Below are positions 1 through 11,669 of a DNA stretch of 64,000 bases, piece after piece; the first letter of the stretch is position 1, and each line of letters opens with the position of its first letter. Origin of the DNA: Okapia johnstoni (lineage: Eukaryota; Chordata; Mammalia; Artiodactyla; Giraffidae); contig JAGTYA010000024.1 in the NCBI GenBank assembly GCA_024291935.2, positions 6,696,001 to 6,760,000 on the forward strand, in the 5' to 3' direction. The position numbers and the translations under genes were made by a program. Below the pieces are notes generated by a model that saw only the letters and a list, made by a program, of their open reading frames with translations, made no database searches and was not told the DNA's origin.

Positions 1-1063
1 TAAAGTCCACCATATACATACATACACAATGGAAAATAACTCTTCCTAAACATTAAGTTCCTATAAAAATGAATTATTTCCCACATAAAAATCACAGTCC
101 GAAGTATTAAGCAAATTAAACCATTTAAGGCCATTTTCTTTGGTATTTGGAATAGTGATACATGAAGCTACAGAACAAAGTTAATGGTAATCTAAATTCA
201 CCAGGTGTGAGCTTTTCAGCTGTGGAATGAAGGGTTTTAAAGTATGCACAAATCCTTGATAGGGGTGGCTGATTAGATCTAATTGAATCCACTAATTCTG
301 TAGCATTCTCGAATCCATTAAAACTGTTCAGGTTTCTTACTATGAATTTTTGTCTGACATGAAGAAAATTCAATTGCACCACTTAGAAAACTCCAATAGA
401 AAGAAAGAAAAACTGATGGATAAATAAATGATACAACAAAAAGTATAATTCAGATGTCTAGAAACCATTTTTAAAAATTTTAATGATACAATTACACCTC
501 AAATATTGTTTCTGCACTTCTAAATAAAGGACTTAAGAGCGTTGAGTTTGAAACCACTCATAAGCGAATTTGCACATCAACCAAACATTTGTTCTCAACA
601 ACTCTGATTTTACAACCACCTCCCTCCGATTGTCAACTTCACAGGAGAAATACAGGTTTGGAGTCACATTTGGGTATCTCATTGTTTCTGTTTAAATTAA
701 TTACGGAACTTAAAATGTGTTTATGGTCCCATTCTGTTTTCCATGAGAGCCAAAAGAAGGTGGTTTCCCTCCTTGTTTCCCTTTGTTTGCCAGAAAACAG
801 GGTGTAGAATGCTGCTTATAGTTTTATGGTTGTGTATTCCAAAGAAGTCACGTAGCTGCAGGCCACTAGGAAAGCTGTGGAGGTCCTGGTGCTTTCTGGC
901 AGGGGTGGAGATTAGGAGTGCAAGATACCTAACTAAATTACAGTCTGGAGTTGGAAGCTTCAGTAGTTCTTGAAACTGTGCCCCAGTGTTTAAACTACTT
1001 ACTCCCTCCTTCAAGTTGTAGCACCTCACATTTCATCGACTTGTTTCTTTTTGTAATTTAAGT
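1..1063. other. Unrecognised intron sequence
   Basis: AT-rich sequence without a repeat I recognise. On the minus strand 382-125 holds an 85-codon frame with fairly protein-like composition and a usable acceptor (ttttcttcatgtcag near 345). I cannot tie it to PHACTR4 or any family. Confidence 0.4.
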
Positions 1064-1404
1064 TATGTATTATTTTTGGCTGTGCTGGGTCCTTGTTGCT
1101 GCGTGCTGGCTTTCTCTAGGTGCGGTGAGTGGGGGCTCCTCTCTACTTGCTGTACATTGTGGGTGTTTTTACTGCAGTGGCTTCTCCTGTTGTGGAGCAC
1201 ACAGTCTAGGTGCATGGGCTTCAGGAGTTGCAGCCAACAGGCTCAGTAGTTGAGGCTCACAGGCCCTAGTGTGCAGGCTTCAGTAGTTGTGGCGCACAGG
1301 CTTGCTGCTCTATAGCACATGGGATCCTCTCGGACCAGGGACTGAATCTGTGTCCCCTACACTGCAAAGCGGATTCTTAACCACTGGGCCACGAGGGAAG
1401 TCCT
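1064..1404 (-). mobile_element. CHR SINE, long form
   Basis: A complete-looking reverse CHR: it reads from tatttttggctgtgctggg to ccactgggccacgagggaag tcct (tRNA-like head at the right). Confidence 0.85.
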
Positions 1405-3491
1405 AGACTTATTTCTTATGTATGATGTAGAGTTCTAGCAGTTCGCTCTTCAACCCTCAGTTTTTTCCTGGTCAGTATTTAATTCAATGTTTTTAGTTCA
1501 GGCTCAGTTGATCCAGATGAATTTCTGAGGTGATTTTTAAATGTATAGTATTATTAAAAAATTACTTAGCACTTTTCATCTTCAGATAAAGTATTCATTA
1601 ACTAGTTGCTGTGGATACATATTATACCTACATTACTTGCTAGAGATAAAGGATAAAACAGGGCTAAACAGTAAGCCTAGTTCATTTTAGAATCTGATTT
1701 ACAGACATTTCTTAGTCATCCAAGTTGGAAGGCAAGTTAAGGCACAGGCAACTGTAGTTGACAGATAACTTAGTTTTCAAGAGTCTTCTTTACCCACTAC
1801 CCTTCACTAGGTTTAGTAATAAGCAACAAACTTACTGGAACTGTCTTAGTTCAAGATCTATTTCTTATACCTTATTGAGTTTTTAAAAATGTATAGAATT
1901 TAAAGTGTATAAAATTCTTTTACCCACAAAGCTTTTAAAAATCAGTTATTGTCCAAAACTTAAAAATACATAGCTTTGTGCAATGCGATACACACACTCC
2001 ATTATCAAGAGGCACCAATTATCTTTTTTTTTTAAGTTCAAGGAATACAGCATAATGATCTGATTTACATATATATTGTGACCAATTACTTTTATAATCT
2101 CATGATTCTGTTTAATTTCCTTTTATGTCCATCTAACTTGAAACAGATCTTGCTTTTATACAAGCATTTTAACAGCATTAGAACTCTGTAAATGGAGAAC
2201 ACTAATTTATGGCACTTACACTATTGTACTTATACTTGCTTTTGCCTTTGAAAAGAGGATTATTATTGGATTTAAAAAACTGTTTTAGAAAACTGCAACA
2301 AAATTACAGAAAGCAAAACCTGCCACTACTGAACAAAGCAGGCTTTGTCTGCAACAGGCCCATAACTTCCCTTGGAAACACTGCACAGTTCTGACCTTTG
2401 GGAAATAGAATTGGGAAAGCACTCAAGAAGACAGCTCTCTTCTGTACCTCTCTCTGTACCTGCAGGTACAATTAGGTCTGAGAGTCCAACTCTAGGAAAA
2501 CAGTTCTTTGACCATAATTGCACCAAGAAATTATGGTGCTTTACTCTGGCAAATTGGATGTGTATAATTTTTTGATAAAAGTTGCAAGTTGAAAGTTTTT
2601 ATAGTGAGGTGCCAGATAATATATTCTCTCATGGAAACAAACTTTAAACCTCCCAAAATTAACCAGCAAGTAGAAAGAAGGAATACATTATTGTGACAAT
2701 GGGCTATTCAGAAAATAATTTTTGATTGGTATTCTACATTCAATAACAACAGAAAATCCTTTAAGGAGTTCATGACAGACCCCTATCACTTTCTCCTGAT
2801 TCTTGCATCACATGAAGAAAGTAATCCTGTTCTTTCTTTCTCAGAAGCATTTATTTTTAGATCTAAATAGGTATGAAAAACATCTGGTAATTCTGATGAC
2901 CATGTGCCAAGTGTTCTTTCAAGTCTCATGAAGTTTATTTTTAATTAGTCCATCTATTATTCATTTCTATGTTAATATTGTTATATAACTATATTAAAAT
3001 TTGTTCATCCACCAATCCCCTTACTGACATTGCTTCCAAATAACAGTATTATTTCTAAAGCACCTTTCCCCAAACCACTCCTATTTTCATGTCTAAGAAC
3101 CCACAACAACAAATTTCAGAGCAAAATGAATCAAATACTGATGGAAAAGGAATGAAGCAAAGAGAAAATATGACAATACAATATCTTTTGATGCAGCATA
3201 TCCTTATACAAAGGAAAAGTGGCAGGGGGGAGAGGGCAATTAGTGAGTGAAAGGTACATGATGGGGCCAAAAAAAAAAAAAAAGAGCTAGACAGGGGGAA
3301 TGGAAAGGCAGAAAGAGAAGGACAGTTCTAGACTAAATGGTTGGGTAGAATTTACTAAAATTCTTTGTGCCTAATTTAGGGACGTGATAATTAGCTGTTT
3401 GTTTTAATATGATAACATAGTAAAGGATTCTAGTGAACACAGAAACAGCTTTTACATTGATTGAGAATTACAGAGTATTATTTGAAAGTTT
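1405..3491. other. Unrecognised intron sequence
   Basis: AT-rich, nothing recognised. A 15-base A run lies near 3270. Confidence 0.4.
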
Positions 3492-3502
3492 TATCTCAGT
3501 AA

Positions 3503-3622
3503 TTTTTATTTTTGGCCACAGAGCATGGCTTACAGGATCTTGGTTCCTTAACCAGTGATTGAATCTGTGCCCCCTGCAGTGGGAGCATGGAGTCTTAACC
3601 ACTGGACTGCCAGGGAAGTCCC
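3503..3622 (-). mobile_element. CHR SINE, short form, perfect 11-bp TSD
   Basis: Flanked by TATCTCAGTAA at 3492-3502 and 3623-3633. The head is at the right (ctggactgccagggaagtcc). Confidence 0.92.
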
Positions 3623-4003
3623 TATCTCAGTAAACCTACAGACCTCTCCTATAGATATATTTCATTTTAGGATTTTTCTTTTAATATGAACTGCTGAGGA
3701 AAACTGTTTATTTCCTTGAAGGGACACCACAGCATAAATTCTTACTCTGCATCCAAATTCTCTACTGGCTCACCTATTGTTAGAAAGAACCTACAGTAAA
3801 AATACTTGTTTTTACATAACATCTCATAAATTTGCATGTGAGTTCTCCTGCAAAGGTTATTTATTGGAAAGCAGACTCTTCTTGGTTAACACCTCAATAC
3901 TTTCATTATAAGCCATGGGCATCTGACAACCTTAAAAAATGGAATATGTCTTATACAAATTTTAAAATACGTAAAAATTTTACTTTTAATATTTTACATT
4001 CTT

Positions 4004-4335
4004 TTAAAATTTATTTATTTGTTTCTTTTTGGCTGTGCCGGGTCTTTGTTGCCGTGCAGGCTTTTCTCTAGTTGCGGCAAGCAGGGGCTACTCTAGTTGT
4101 ACTTGAGGTACTTGGGCTTCTCATTGTGGTGGCTTTTCTTGTTGTGGAGCACGGGGGCTCTACGTGCTCAAGCTTCAGAAATTGCAGCTCCTGGGCTCTA
4201 CAGCACAGGCTCAACAGTTGTGGTGCATGAGCTTAGTTGCTCCGCGGAATGTGGGATCTTCCCAGATCAGGGATTGAAGCTGTGTTTCCTGCATTGGCAG
4301 GCAGATTCTTTACCACTGAACCATCAGCGAAGCCC
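4004..4335 (-). mobile_element. CHR SINE, long form
   Basis: Runs from tttctttttggctgtgccgg to ccactgaaccatcagcgaag. No clear TSD. Confidence 0.85.
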
Positions 4336-4921
4336 AATATTATAAATTCTTAACTAGAAAGTAAACTTCTTAAAGGCACAGACAAGAATTATACCCATCG
4401 AGTCTGCCACATTCACAGTGCCTTGAAAATAATAAGAAATCAATACACTCATTCATTTATTTTTGCATCACTTGGCTTGCCAAGCCTAGTACCATCAAGT
4501 TTGAAGCTCAAAACTAACTACTTATAGTACAGGCCGAGAACTCTGAACAAACGACTTAGGTCTTAATTTACTCTCTACATTCATCTTTCCAAAGAACTTT
4601 GTAAAATACTCTTACCAGACATCTACCCATTGAAATGCTTTTAAAATTTCATGAAGAAACTGTTATATTTGGTAAAAGACTTTATAGCAATGGTATAGTC
4701 CTCAAAGTTGTCAATGTTAAGCCTTCAAGACCTGGTCCTGATTTGCTCAAATAGAATACATCCTGAATTATAAATGATAAAATGATGTCTGTCCATGAAA
4801 ATAGCTTATCGTTACCTTTGAATTACATAGATAATAGGAAATAAAATCCAAAAATTAAACTCAGAGAATATAAAAGCCTTAGTTAGGTACCCGAGTGATG
4901 TCTATTTCTTCTTCATAGGTC

Positions 4922-5045
4922 TTTTTTTTTTTTCCTCCGGCTGCACTGTGTGGCTTGTAGGATCTCAGTTCAACAACCAGGGATTAAACCAGACCATAGC
5001 AGTGAAAACCCAGAATTGTAACCACTAGGCCACCAGGGAAATCCC
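4922..5045 (-). mobile_element. CHR SINE, short form
   Basis: ggctgcactgtgtggcttgt through aaccactaggccaccaggga, with a T-rich left end. Confidence 0.83.
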
Positions 5046-6387
5046 TACTTCAGAAATCTTTTATTAGGGTTGTTGGTAGGCAGAAAAACTGATGAATGAT
5101 GAGTCCTAGTTTTTTTATAGGTAGAAAAGATTACAAATTTTATCTATTGAGATGAAATATTTTGTCTCGTATTAGATGTTAAATGGGCATTCTGCATAAA
5201 TATCACCACTCATTAGTAAGTTGTACCTGCTTACCCATTTCTTGCTTTTCAAAGACCTTTCATTTCTATCTCATAGATAAATGCCTGGCATGATTTAACA
5301 TCCTGACTTATTAACAAAGAACTAGCTTTGTAGTAGAAACCACAGGAAAATTTAGTGGCCCAAAAGGGAATTGACTAAATTCTGGAGAGTGGTTACCTCT
5401 GGGAGCAAAGAAGCAAAATTCTATCATAAGGGAATGTGGGCATAGAGAGAAGGGATGGGGGGGAAATATCTCTGTTTTTAATTTCATCTCTTAAGATAGG
5501 TAGAAGCCCCAGAGGGTCCTTTATATTTTCCTCTATACCTTTTCTACCTATAAAATATTTCATTAGGAAAAAAAAGTGAGCTACTGAATTGATATGGACT
5601 CAGTCCTGGTGATCAAGGTAAAGTTAGTCAAGTTCTGATTTCAGTGTAGTGGCTGAATCTGTGGCTGAATGGCTTACTTTGCAATCGACGAGCCAAAGTT
5701 TCAATAAAACATGAAAATTACTTTGTATCGACGAGCCAAAGTTTCAATAAAACATGAAAATTACTTTGTAGGAATTTCATCTGACAAGTTCTCAGGGGAA
5801 AACACACCTCTAGAAATGAAATTACATTAAATCACAAGACACACTGGGAGTACCTGTGTTCCCACACTTTATGGCTTTCTTTAAAGTCACTAACATTTTT
5901 TATTTCTGGGGGAAAAAAAAAAGTAGCCTGGGACTGAACATATTTTATGGTGCTTCATAAATCAAAGAGAAGGTATAAGAAGGTATAAACCTTTTTTAAA
6001 AAAGTATGTCAAGAAATGATTCACAGATTTTTTCCCCACTCTGTTTATATTTAACAACCCTTTAATGAATATCCTCTTAAATCTATCTTTTCTACCTTTC
6101 CATCTTTGTCTTATACAAAACCCCACAATGTTAGGAAAACGAGTCTCAGTGGCAGTGAACTTTCTTTTCACTTATATTCTTTGAAACTCTGGCTACACTC
6201 ACAATGATCAGCCTGGTTTCCAGCTATTTCTAAGACAATAACATTTCAAATGCATAGCACTGACTTCAGAAATGTTTATATCAAGTGTTGCCTTATGAGA
6301 AACGGAAACACCAGCACAATGGAAGAAGCTTGAGACTTACTTGGAATATGTACAACTGAGTCTAAAAAATTAACTCAAATCTTAAAA
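5046..6387. other. Intron with a possible L1 trace
   Basis: Besides the 43-bp tandem repeat, 5375-5500 (gagagtggttacctctggga) resembles the 3' UTR of an old L1. The rest is unrecognised. Confidence 0.35.
5685..5770 (+). repeat. Perfect 43-bp tandem duplication
   Basis: Two adjacent identical 43-bp units (5685-5727 and 5728-5770) begin tcgacgagccaaag and end actttgta. The unit matches no repeat family I know. Perfect identity suggests a recent event or an assembly artefact. Confidence 0.97.
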
Positions 6388-6398
6388 ATGGTCCTGTT

Positions 6399-6523
6399 GG
6401 GAATTCCCCGGCAGTTCAGTGGTTAGGATTCTGTGCTTCCACTGTAGGAGGCACGGTGGAACTGGTTCCAGAACTAAGATCCCTCATGCCACAGCCAAAA
6501 AAACAAATCAAACCAAAACAAAA
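6399..6523 (+). mobile_element. CHR SINE, short form, with TSD
   Basis: gggaattccccggcagttca through ccacagccaaaaaaacaaat. Flanks atggtcctgtt (6388-6398) and atgtcctgtt (6524-6533) are a near-perfect TSD. It ends about 400 bp from the short-isoform PHACTR4 exon. Confidence 0.86.
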
Positions 6524-6929
6524 CATGTCCTGTTTACAGAAGTCAACAATTCTAGTTCTATACCACATGTATCTATCAACAGTTCAAGTCCCGTAAAACA
6601 GCAGTAAAACACCACTGACTTCTAAACACCATGAGTTCTTGTAGCACTTATTTTCTTCAAGGGTAAGAAATTAACAGATGGTTTTCTAGAAATATTATCT
6701 TTAAAAAGTCCCAAAGGATCAAGTAAAACAAAACTATGAGTTGTAAATTAATATAACTGAATGAAAAATTAACTTACATTTCTTCATTTATTCTTCACAA
6801 AGTGATTAAACATCCTAAAGTTAAAAATATCAAAATCCTTACATTCAAATTCCTATAAAAAACTCAACTTCACCTGTAAATCTGCCTTGCCTCTGTCAAG
6901 ATTTTGTTTCGTTGCCTTCTATTACTCAC

Positions 6930-6975
6930 CAACTCCATCTGGATTTACCGGTCTGGAGATGTCAGCTTGCCCCAT
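6930..6975 (-). CDS. PHACTR4: PHACTR4 alternative first coding exon (MGQADISRPV... isoform)
   Basis: On the minus strand the ATG at 6975-6973 (context aatcATGG) opens a 46-nt coding stretch for MGQADISRPVNPDGV. It ends with a single G at 6930, followed at once by a consensus GTGAGT donor (6929-6924). This matches the N-terminus I remember for a shorter mammalian PHACTR4 isoform, which continues EEADQ in the shared exon. PHACTR4 binds G-actin through RPEL motifs and protein phosphatase 1 near its C-terminus, and it influences cofilin phosphorylation and cell protrusion; those domains lie in exons outside this window. All three frames upstream of the ATG contain stops, so the upstream part is 5' UTR. 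The phase-1 end is identical to that of the other first exon at 36852. Gene identity rests on recalled protein sequence, not a search. Confidence 0.82.
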
Positions 6976-7300
6976 GATTATGTTGTCTGATGTGTCTCAC
7001 AACAGCAAACTGTCCCGGACCAAAGCAAACTTTTCTTAAATGATAAATCCACATAAGGAGGGGTCGTGCAGTCCTCTCTCAGTGTCACCGCCAGACATCA
7101 GGACACGGCAACTGGTCAGTTAATCTGCAGGAGTTTCTGTTTCCCTGTATCCCGCCCGGACCAGGCACTGGAGGTTCTCACAAACATGTCTTCACGCTGG
7201 CTCTCTTCACACAGGAATGCCTGTCATTCCAGAGGGCACACTGTGAAGAGCTCCGGGGCAGGAAGGGGAGGAGACTGCCAACCACATTCTAGCTGCTGAG
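6976..7300 (-). promoter_or_regulatory. PHACTR4: Probable 5' UTR and alternative promoter of the short PHACTR4 isoform
   Basis: This is the sequence directly upstream, on the minus strand, of the ATG at 6975. It is moderately GC-rich compared with its AT-rich surroundings and holds several short upstream ATGs. No TATA box at a usual distance is visible. A weak acceptor (minus strand ...catttaag near 7035) would make the exon begin there. Otherwise transcription starts somewhere in this segment as an alternative promoter. The 5' boundary is unknown. Confidence 0.4.
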
Positions 7301-7735
7301 AGGCACAGCCCTAAAAGTCCACACCTACTTTTCCTGACACTGAGCTGGGTTACAACTTTCCAGACTCCCAGTCACGAAGCGAGACTACCACAGACTTCAA
7401 TTTGATTTTAATTTAATCACACAAAAAACATCAGGATTATGCATAAGCAGGCTAATGGGAGCAGAAGTCCATTCAAAGGTATGTTCTAGACACAGGCTTG
7501 CCTCAAAATCAGACCATTCTGACTCTTCACTGCTTGCCCTAAAACTGTATTTCCTACCTGTGAGAGCATACTCAGAGCAGAATGAGATTTGTGTACTGGG
7601 AATTAACAACATTAGGAACATTATTTTACAACCAAATAGACCTTTTCTAAAAATAAAAAGAAATATATCTGAAAATCTGGTTTACTAAAATAGTAAAATT
7701 GAAATAAACATTTGTAAGATATTATGTAATACTTC

Positions 7736-7945
7736 AGGTTTCCCTAGTGACTCAATGGTAAAGAATCCACCTGTCAATGCAGAAGATGTGGGTTTGATCT
7801 CTGGGTTGAGAAGATCTCTTGGAGAAGGCAACTCACTCCAGTATTCTTGCCTGGGAAATCCCTCAGACAGAAGAGCCTGGAGGGCTTAAAGGCCATGGGG
7901 TCGCAAAAGAGTCAGACACAACTTAGCAACTGAACCACAACAACT
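7736..7945 (+). mobile_element. Bov-tA SINE with TSD
   Basis: tRNA-like head plus BovB-derived tail. Flanks tgtaatacttc (7725-7735) and tgtagtacttc (7946-7956). Confidence 0.9.
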
Positions 7946-7990
7946 TGTAGTACTTCTCTTTCTGTTTAAATTCAATAATAATCTTGAGGA

Positions 7991-8808
7991 ATCAAGATTG
8001 CTGCGAGAAATATCAATAACCTCAGATATGCAGATGACACCACCCTTATGGCACAAAGTGAAGAAGAACTAAAGAGTCTCTTGATGAAAGTGAAACAGGA
8101 GAGTGAAAAAGCTGGCTTAAAACTCAACATTCAGAAAACTAAGATCATGGCATCCAGCCCCATCACTTCATGGCAAATAGATGGGGAAAAAATGGAAATA
8201 GTGACAGACTACTTTCTTGGGCTCCAAAATTACTGTGGATGGTGACTGCAGCCATGAAATTAAAAGACGCTTGCTCTTTGGGAAAAAAGCTATGAAAAAC
8301 CTAGACAGCATACGAAAAAGCAGAGACATTACTTTGTCAACAAAGGTCCATCTAGGCAAAACTATGGTTTTTCCAGTGGTCATGTACGGATGTGAGAGCT
8401 GGACTATAAAGAAAGCTGAGCACCAAAGAATTGATGCTTTTGAACTGTGGTGTTGGAGAAGACTCCAGAGTCCCTTGGACTGCAAGGAGATCCAACCAGT
8501 CCATCCTAAAGAAAATCAGTCCTGAATATTCTTTGGAAGGACTGATGCTGAAGCTGAAACTCCAATACTTTGGCCACCTGATTCGAAGAACTGATTCATT
8601 TGAAAAGACCCTGATGCTGGGAAAGATTGAAGGCGGGAGGAGAAGGGGACAACAGAGGAAGAGATGGTTGGATGGCATCACCGACTTGATGGACATGCGT
8701 TTCAGTAAGCTCTGGAAGTTGGTGATGGACAGGGAAGCCTGGCATGCTGCAGTCCATGGGGTTGCAAAGAGTCGGACATGACTGAGCGACTGAACTGAAC
8801 TGAACTGA
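7991..8808 (+). mobile_element. BovB LINE, 5'-truncated 3' portion
   Basis: The copy starts just upstream of the reverse-transcriptase YADDT motif (about 8023-8037) and runs to the natural 3' end with the GAACTGAACTGAACTG tail. The RT frame is broken near 8213. The C-terminal frames carry [11 protein letters not shown] and GVAKSRT, typical of BovB ORF2. No endonuclease part is present. Confidence 0.93.
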
Positions 8809-9009
8809 GCCCTGAATGCTGCGTACAACATATAGGCAGTATCAGCTAACCACAGGCAGCAATGGAAGGGCTAGCCTGCATGCTGATTTTTCTTTTATTC
8901 AGATTAACTAATTTACATACAGCCAAATACATAAATATTAAGGACACAACTTAATGAATTTAACATCTGATGGTAAAGGGGGAACTAATAATTTTGAGCA
9001 CTATATTAA

Positions 9010-9190
9010 GGAGTTTTACACTATCTATATCCTTTAATTATCACCACAACTAAATAGGAATTGTGAAGACTATATTATTTACCTTAATATCAGATAAGAA
9101 TACTAAAGCTAGTGAGGTCAAATCCTGTGTTTGTCAAAGCCCTAATATTCCTTTAACAAAAGACAGCTACCCCTGAAACTGAGCTTTTAG
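9010..9190 (-). mobile_element. MIR fragment
   Basis: Diverged reverse MIR: tttaattatcaccacaacta followed by taccttaatatcagataaga and a gctagtgaggtc part. Confidence 0.5.
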
Positions 9191-9305
9191 CGTAAATCTT
9201 TGTTCTGCAAACTCAGATTCCAGGAAGATTTCTAGTATCTGGATTTTCCCTTTGCCTTTCATTAGCACTGCTCTTCTTTCCCCATTATCTTATCTCTATT
9301 ATGTG

Positions 9306-9438
9306 TTGTTGTTGTTGTTTTTAAATTTTGTGGCCATGCTTTGCAGCATGAGGATCTTAGTCCCCCCACCAGGGATTGAACCTGTGCCCCCTGTAGTGGA
9401 AATGTGGTGTCTTAACCACTGAACCTTCAAGAAATTCC
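9306..9438 (-). mobile_element. CHR SINE, short form, with TSD
   Basis: TSD ctctattatgtg / ctctattatctg (9294-9305, 9439-9450; 11/12). A short GTT run is at the left end. Confidence 0.88.
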
Positions 9439-9483
9439 CTCTATTATCTGCTTTTGATTAAATAGCCAAGGTAAGGAATAAGA

Positions 9484-9694
9484 GGCTGCCCTCATAGCTG
9501 AATCGGTAAAAGAATCTGCCTGCAATGCAGGAGACCTGGGTTTGATTCCTAGGTTAGAGAAGATCTCCTGGAGAAGGATATGGCAACCCACTCCAGTATT
9601 CCTGCCTGGAGAATCCCATGAACAGAGAAGTCTGGGAGACTACAGTCCCTGGGGTTGCAAGAGTTGGACACAGCTCAGTGACTAAAGCACCACC
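9484..9694 (+). mobile_element. Bov-tA SINE, perfect TSD
   Basis: AAGGAATAAGA at 9473-9483 and 9695-9705. Confidence 0.94.
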
Positions 9695-10029
9695 AAGGAA
9701 TAAGAAAATGACAATGCTAAGGCATCAGTAAGAAAAAAATGTGTACACTTGGACAAAAATCAGTTGTTAGTAATAGTAGTAAAAAAATTATGATATTGAC
9801 CATTAAAATTGGAAAGAATAAAAGGAAAAATACATTGAAATTTTACATTGAAAGAATGCTCCAACCTAAGAATGTCAAATACCTTCAAAGTTGGCCCTTA
9901 CATTTATAAGCCTAAAAGCACACCATGTGCAATAGCACCTCTGACTACTGCAAAATGCGGAAGCAAAGGTGGGAAAAACATTCCCCAAGACCTAGGAGAT
10001 GCTCAACATATCATAGTTATCATCATCAT

Positions 10030-10290
10030 GAAGACAACACAGCATATAGTTTAAGAAGATGAGCTTTGGAGGCAGACTAACATTTTAATTTCAGCTCTAT
10101 TACTATGTGCAAACACTAGGCAAGTTATTTCATCTCCCTGGGCCTCAGTTACCCAATCTGTAAAGTGGGCATAACAATACTTAGCAGTACAAGGCAGTAG
10201 TAAGGATTAAATGACACGAACAGAAATACAGCACTTTATAATGTGTCTGGCTCATGGAAAGCTCTCAATAAACGCAAGCAATACTCATCA
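10030..10290 (+). mobile_element. MIR SINE
   Basis: It has the core and 3' part of MIR: ggcaagttatttcatctccc, cctcagttacccaatctgta, and a ctcaataaacgcaag end. Confidence 0.85.
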
Positions 10291-10563
10291 TTGTCGTTAT
10301 AGTGAAAAAACAAATAAAAAAGGAGAGCTTAGGTCAGGAACAGCCAGACAAAGTACATGTCAGAAAACCCAGCCATTACCAAAAGGTTAGTCAGAAACGG
10401 AAGAGGATGACATTTCTGTACCATGAATACAGAGAGCAAACTGGAAGAAGCAGGCCAAGGAGGAAGTCTGAACACAATCAGGGTTGGTGCACAGAAACAT
10501 CCAGCAGATGGGATGGCCCAGACGTGTGGAGTATCATGAATTAGTTCAAACCAGGCACATTAA

Positions 10564-10602
10564 ACACACACACACACACACATACACACACACACACACA
10601 GA

Positions 10603-10637
<35 letters not shown>

Positions 10638-10640
10638 CCC

Positions 10641-10694
<54 letters not shown>

Positions 10695-10731
10695 CCCGGA
10701 CACACACACACACACACACACAGAGCCCGGA
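10564..10731 (+). repeat. Compound (CA)n microsatellite with GAGCCCGGA interruptions
   Basis: This is a CA dinucleotide array of about 160 bp with minor CATA and GAGA variants. The 9-mer GAGCCCGGA interrupts it at 10635-10643, 10692-10700 and 10723-10731, so the array has a higher-order unit of (CA)n plus the 9-mer. Frames reading through it give only His-Thr repeats and are not genes. Confidence 0.97.
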
Positions 10732-10789
10732 AACTGTACTATAGAATCTAGTTCATGCTGACAGAACCATACAAGAATAGAACAGACAG

Positions 10790-11035
10790 GGAGTTTCCAA
10801 ATAGTCCAGTGATTAAGAATCTGCCTGGCAACACAGGGGACATGGGTTCAATCCCTGCGTCAAGGAACAACTCACATGCCACGGAGCAACAAAGCCCGCA
10901 GGCTGCAAATACTGGGCCTGCACTCTAGGGCTCCACAAGAGAAGTCGCCGCAGTGAGGAGCCCATGCACCTCGGGAAGAGAAAGCCTGTGTGCAGCAATG
11001 GAAACCCAGCATAGCCAAAAATAAATTTTTTAAAA
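10790..11035 (+). mobile_element. CHR SINE, long form, with TSD
   Basis: Flanks agaatagaacagacag (10774-10789) and agagtagaacagatag (11036-11051) match at 14 of 16. Confidence 0.9.
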
Positions 11036-11164
11036 AGAGTAGAACAGATAGATTTAAGGATCCTCATCTCATATGGCTACTGTTTACCATCTGCCAAATT
11101 TAAATGCCCACCTTGACTTGGCTCACTGCTAATCTTGGGTATTTGAAAACAGTAATAAACCCAA

Positions 11165-11386
11165 GGCCTCCAAGGTGGCTCAGAGATCAAGAATCTGCCT
11201 GCCAGTGCCAGAGCTGCAGGAGACTCGGATTCGATTCCTGGGTCGGGAAGATCTCCTAGAGGAGGAAATGGCAACCCACTCCAGTATTCTTGCCGGCATA
11301 ACCCCATTGACAGAGGAGCCTAGAGGGCTACAGTCCATGGGGTCGCCAAGAGTCAGACATGACTGAGTGACTGAGCATGCATGCAC
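11165..11386 (+). mobile_element. Bov-tA SINE with TSD
   Basis: aataaacccaa (11154-11164) and aataaactcaa (11387-11397). Confidence 0.92.
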
Positions 11387-11411
11387 AATAAACTCAAAGA
11401 TTAAATAAAGA

Positions 11412-11545
11412 ATCTTAGTGATCATCTGGCTCAATCTCCTACTCTTTATAAAAGAAGGACTGAAAGTTCAAGAGGTTAAATGCTTTGCTCAGAGACAGCA
11501 CCAAAACCCAAGTCTCCTGATTCTAACTCCAGGACTCACTTTGAT
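11412..11545 (-). mobile_element. MIR fragment
   Basis: Reverse MIR: aggactgaaagttcaagagg, followed by aaacccaagtctcctgattc. Confidence 0.55.
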
Positions 11546-11669
11546 TCTTGTAAAAATGGCTAAGGATATATTTATTTCCTAAAGATAGAATCATTTCCCA
11601 AGGAAGTCCATACTCTACAACCATGACAAATCTCTGAGAAATTCTAATTCTGTCACCTATGTACCAAAC

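Noticed and set aside
8352..8831. Long frames antisense to BovB elements (also 48476-49033, 61746-62222)
   Set aside because: They are mirror frames of BovB ORF2 with no independent features.
10484..10744. Open frame rich in His-Thr
   Set aside because: It is a translation of the CA microsatellite.
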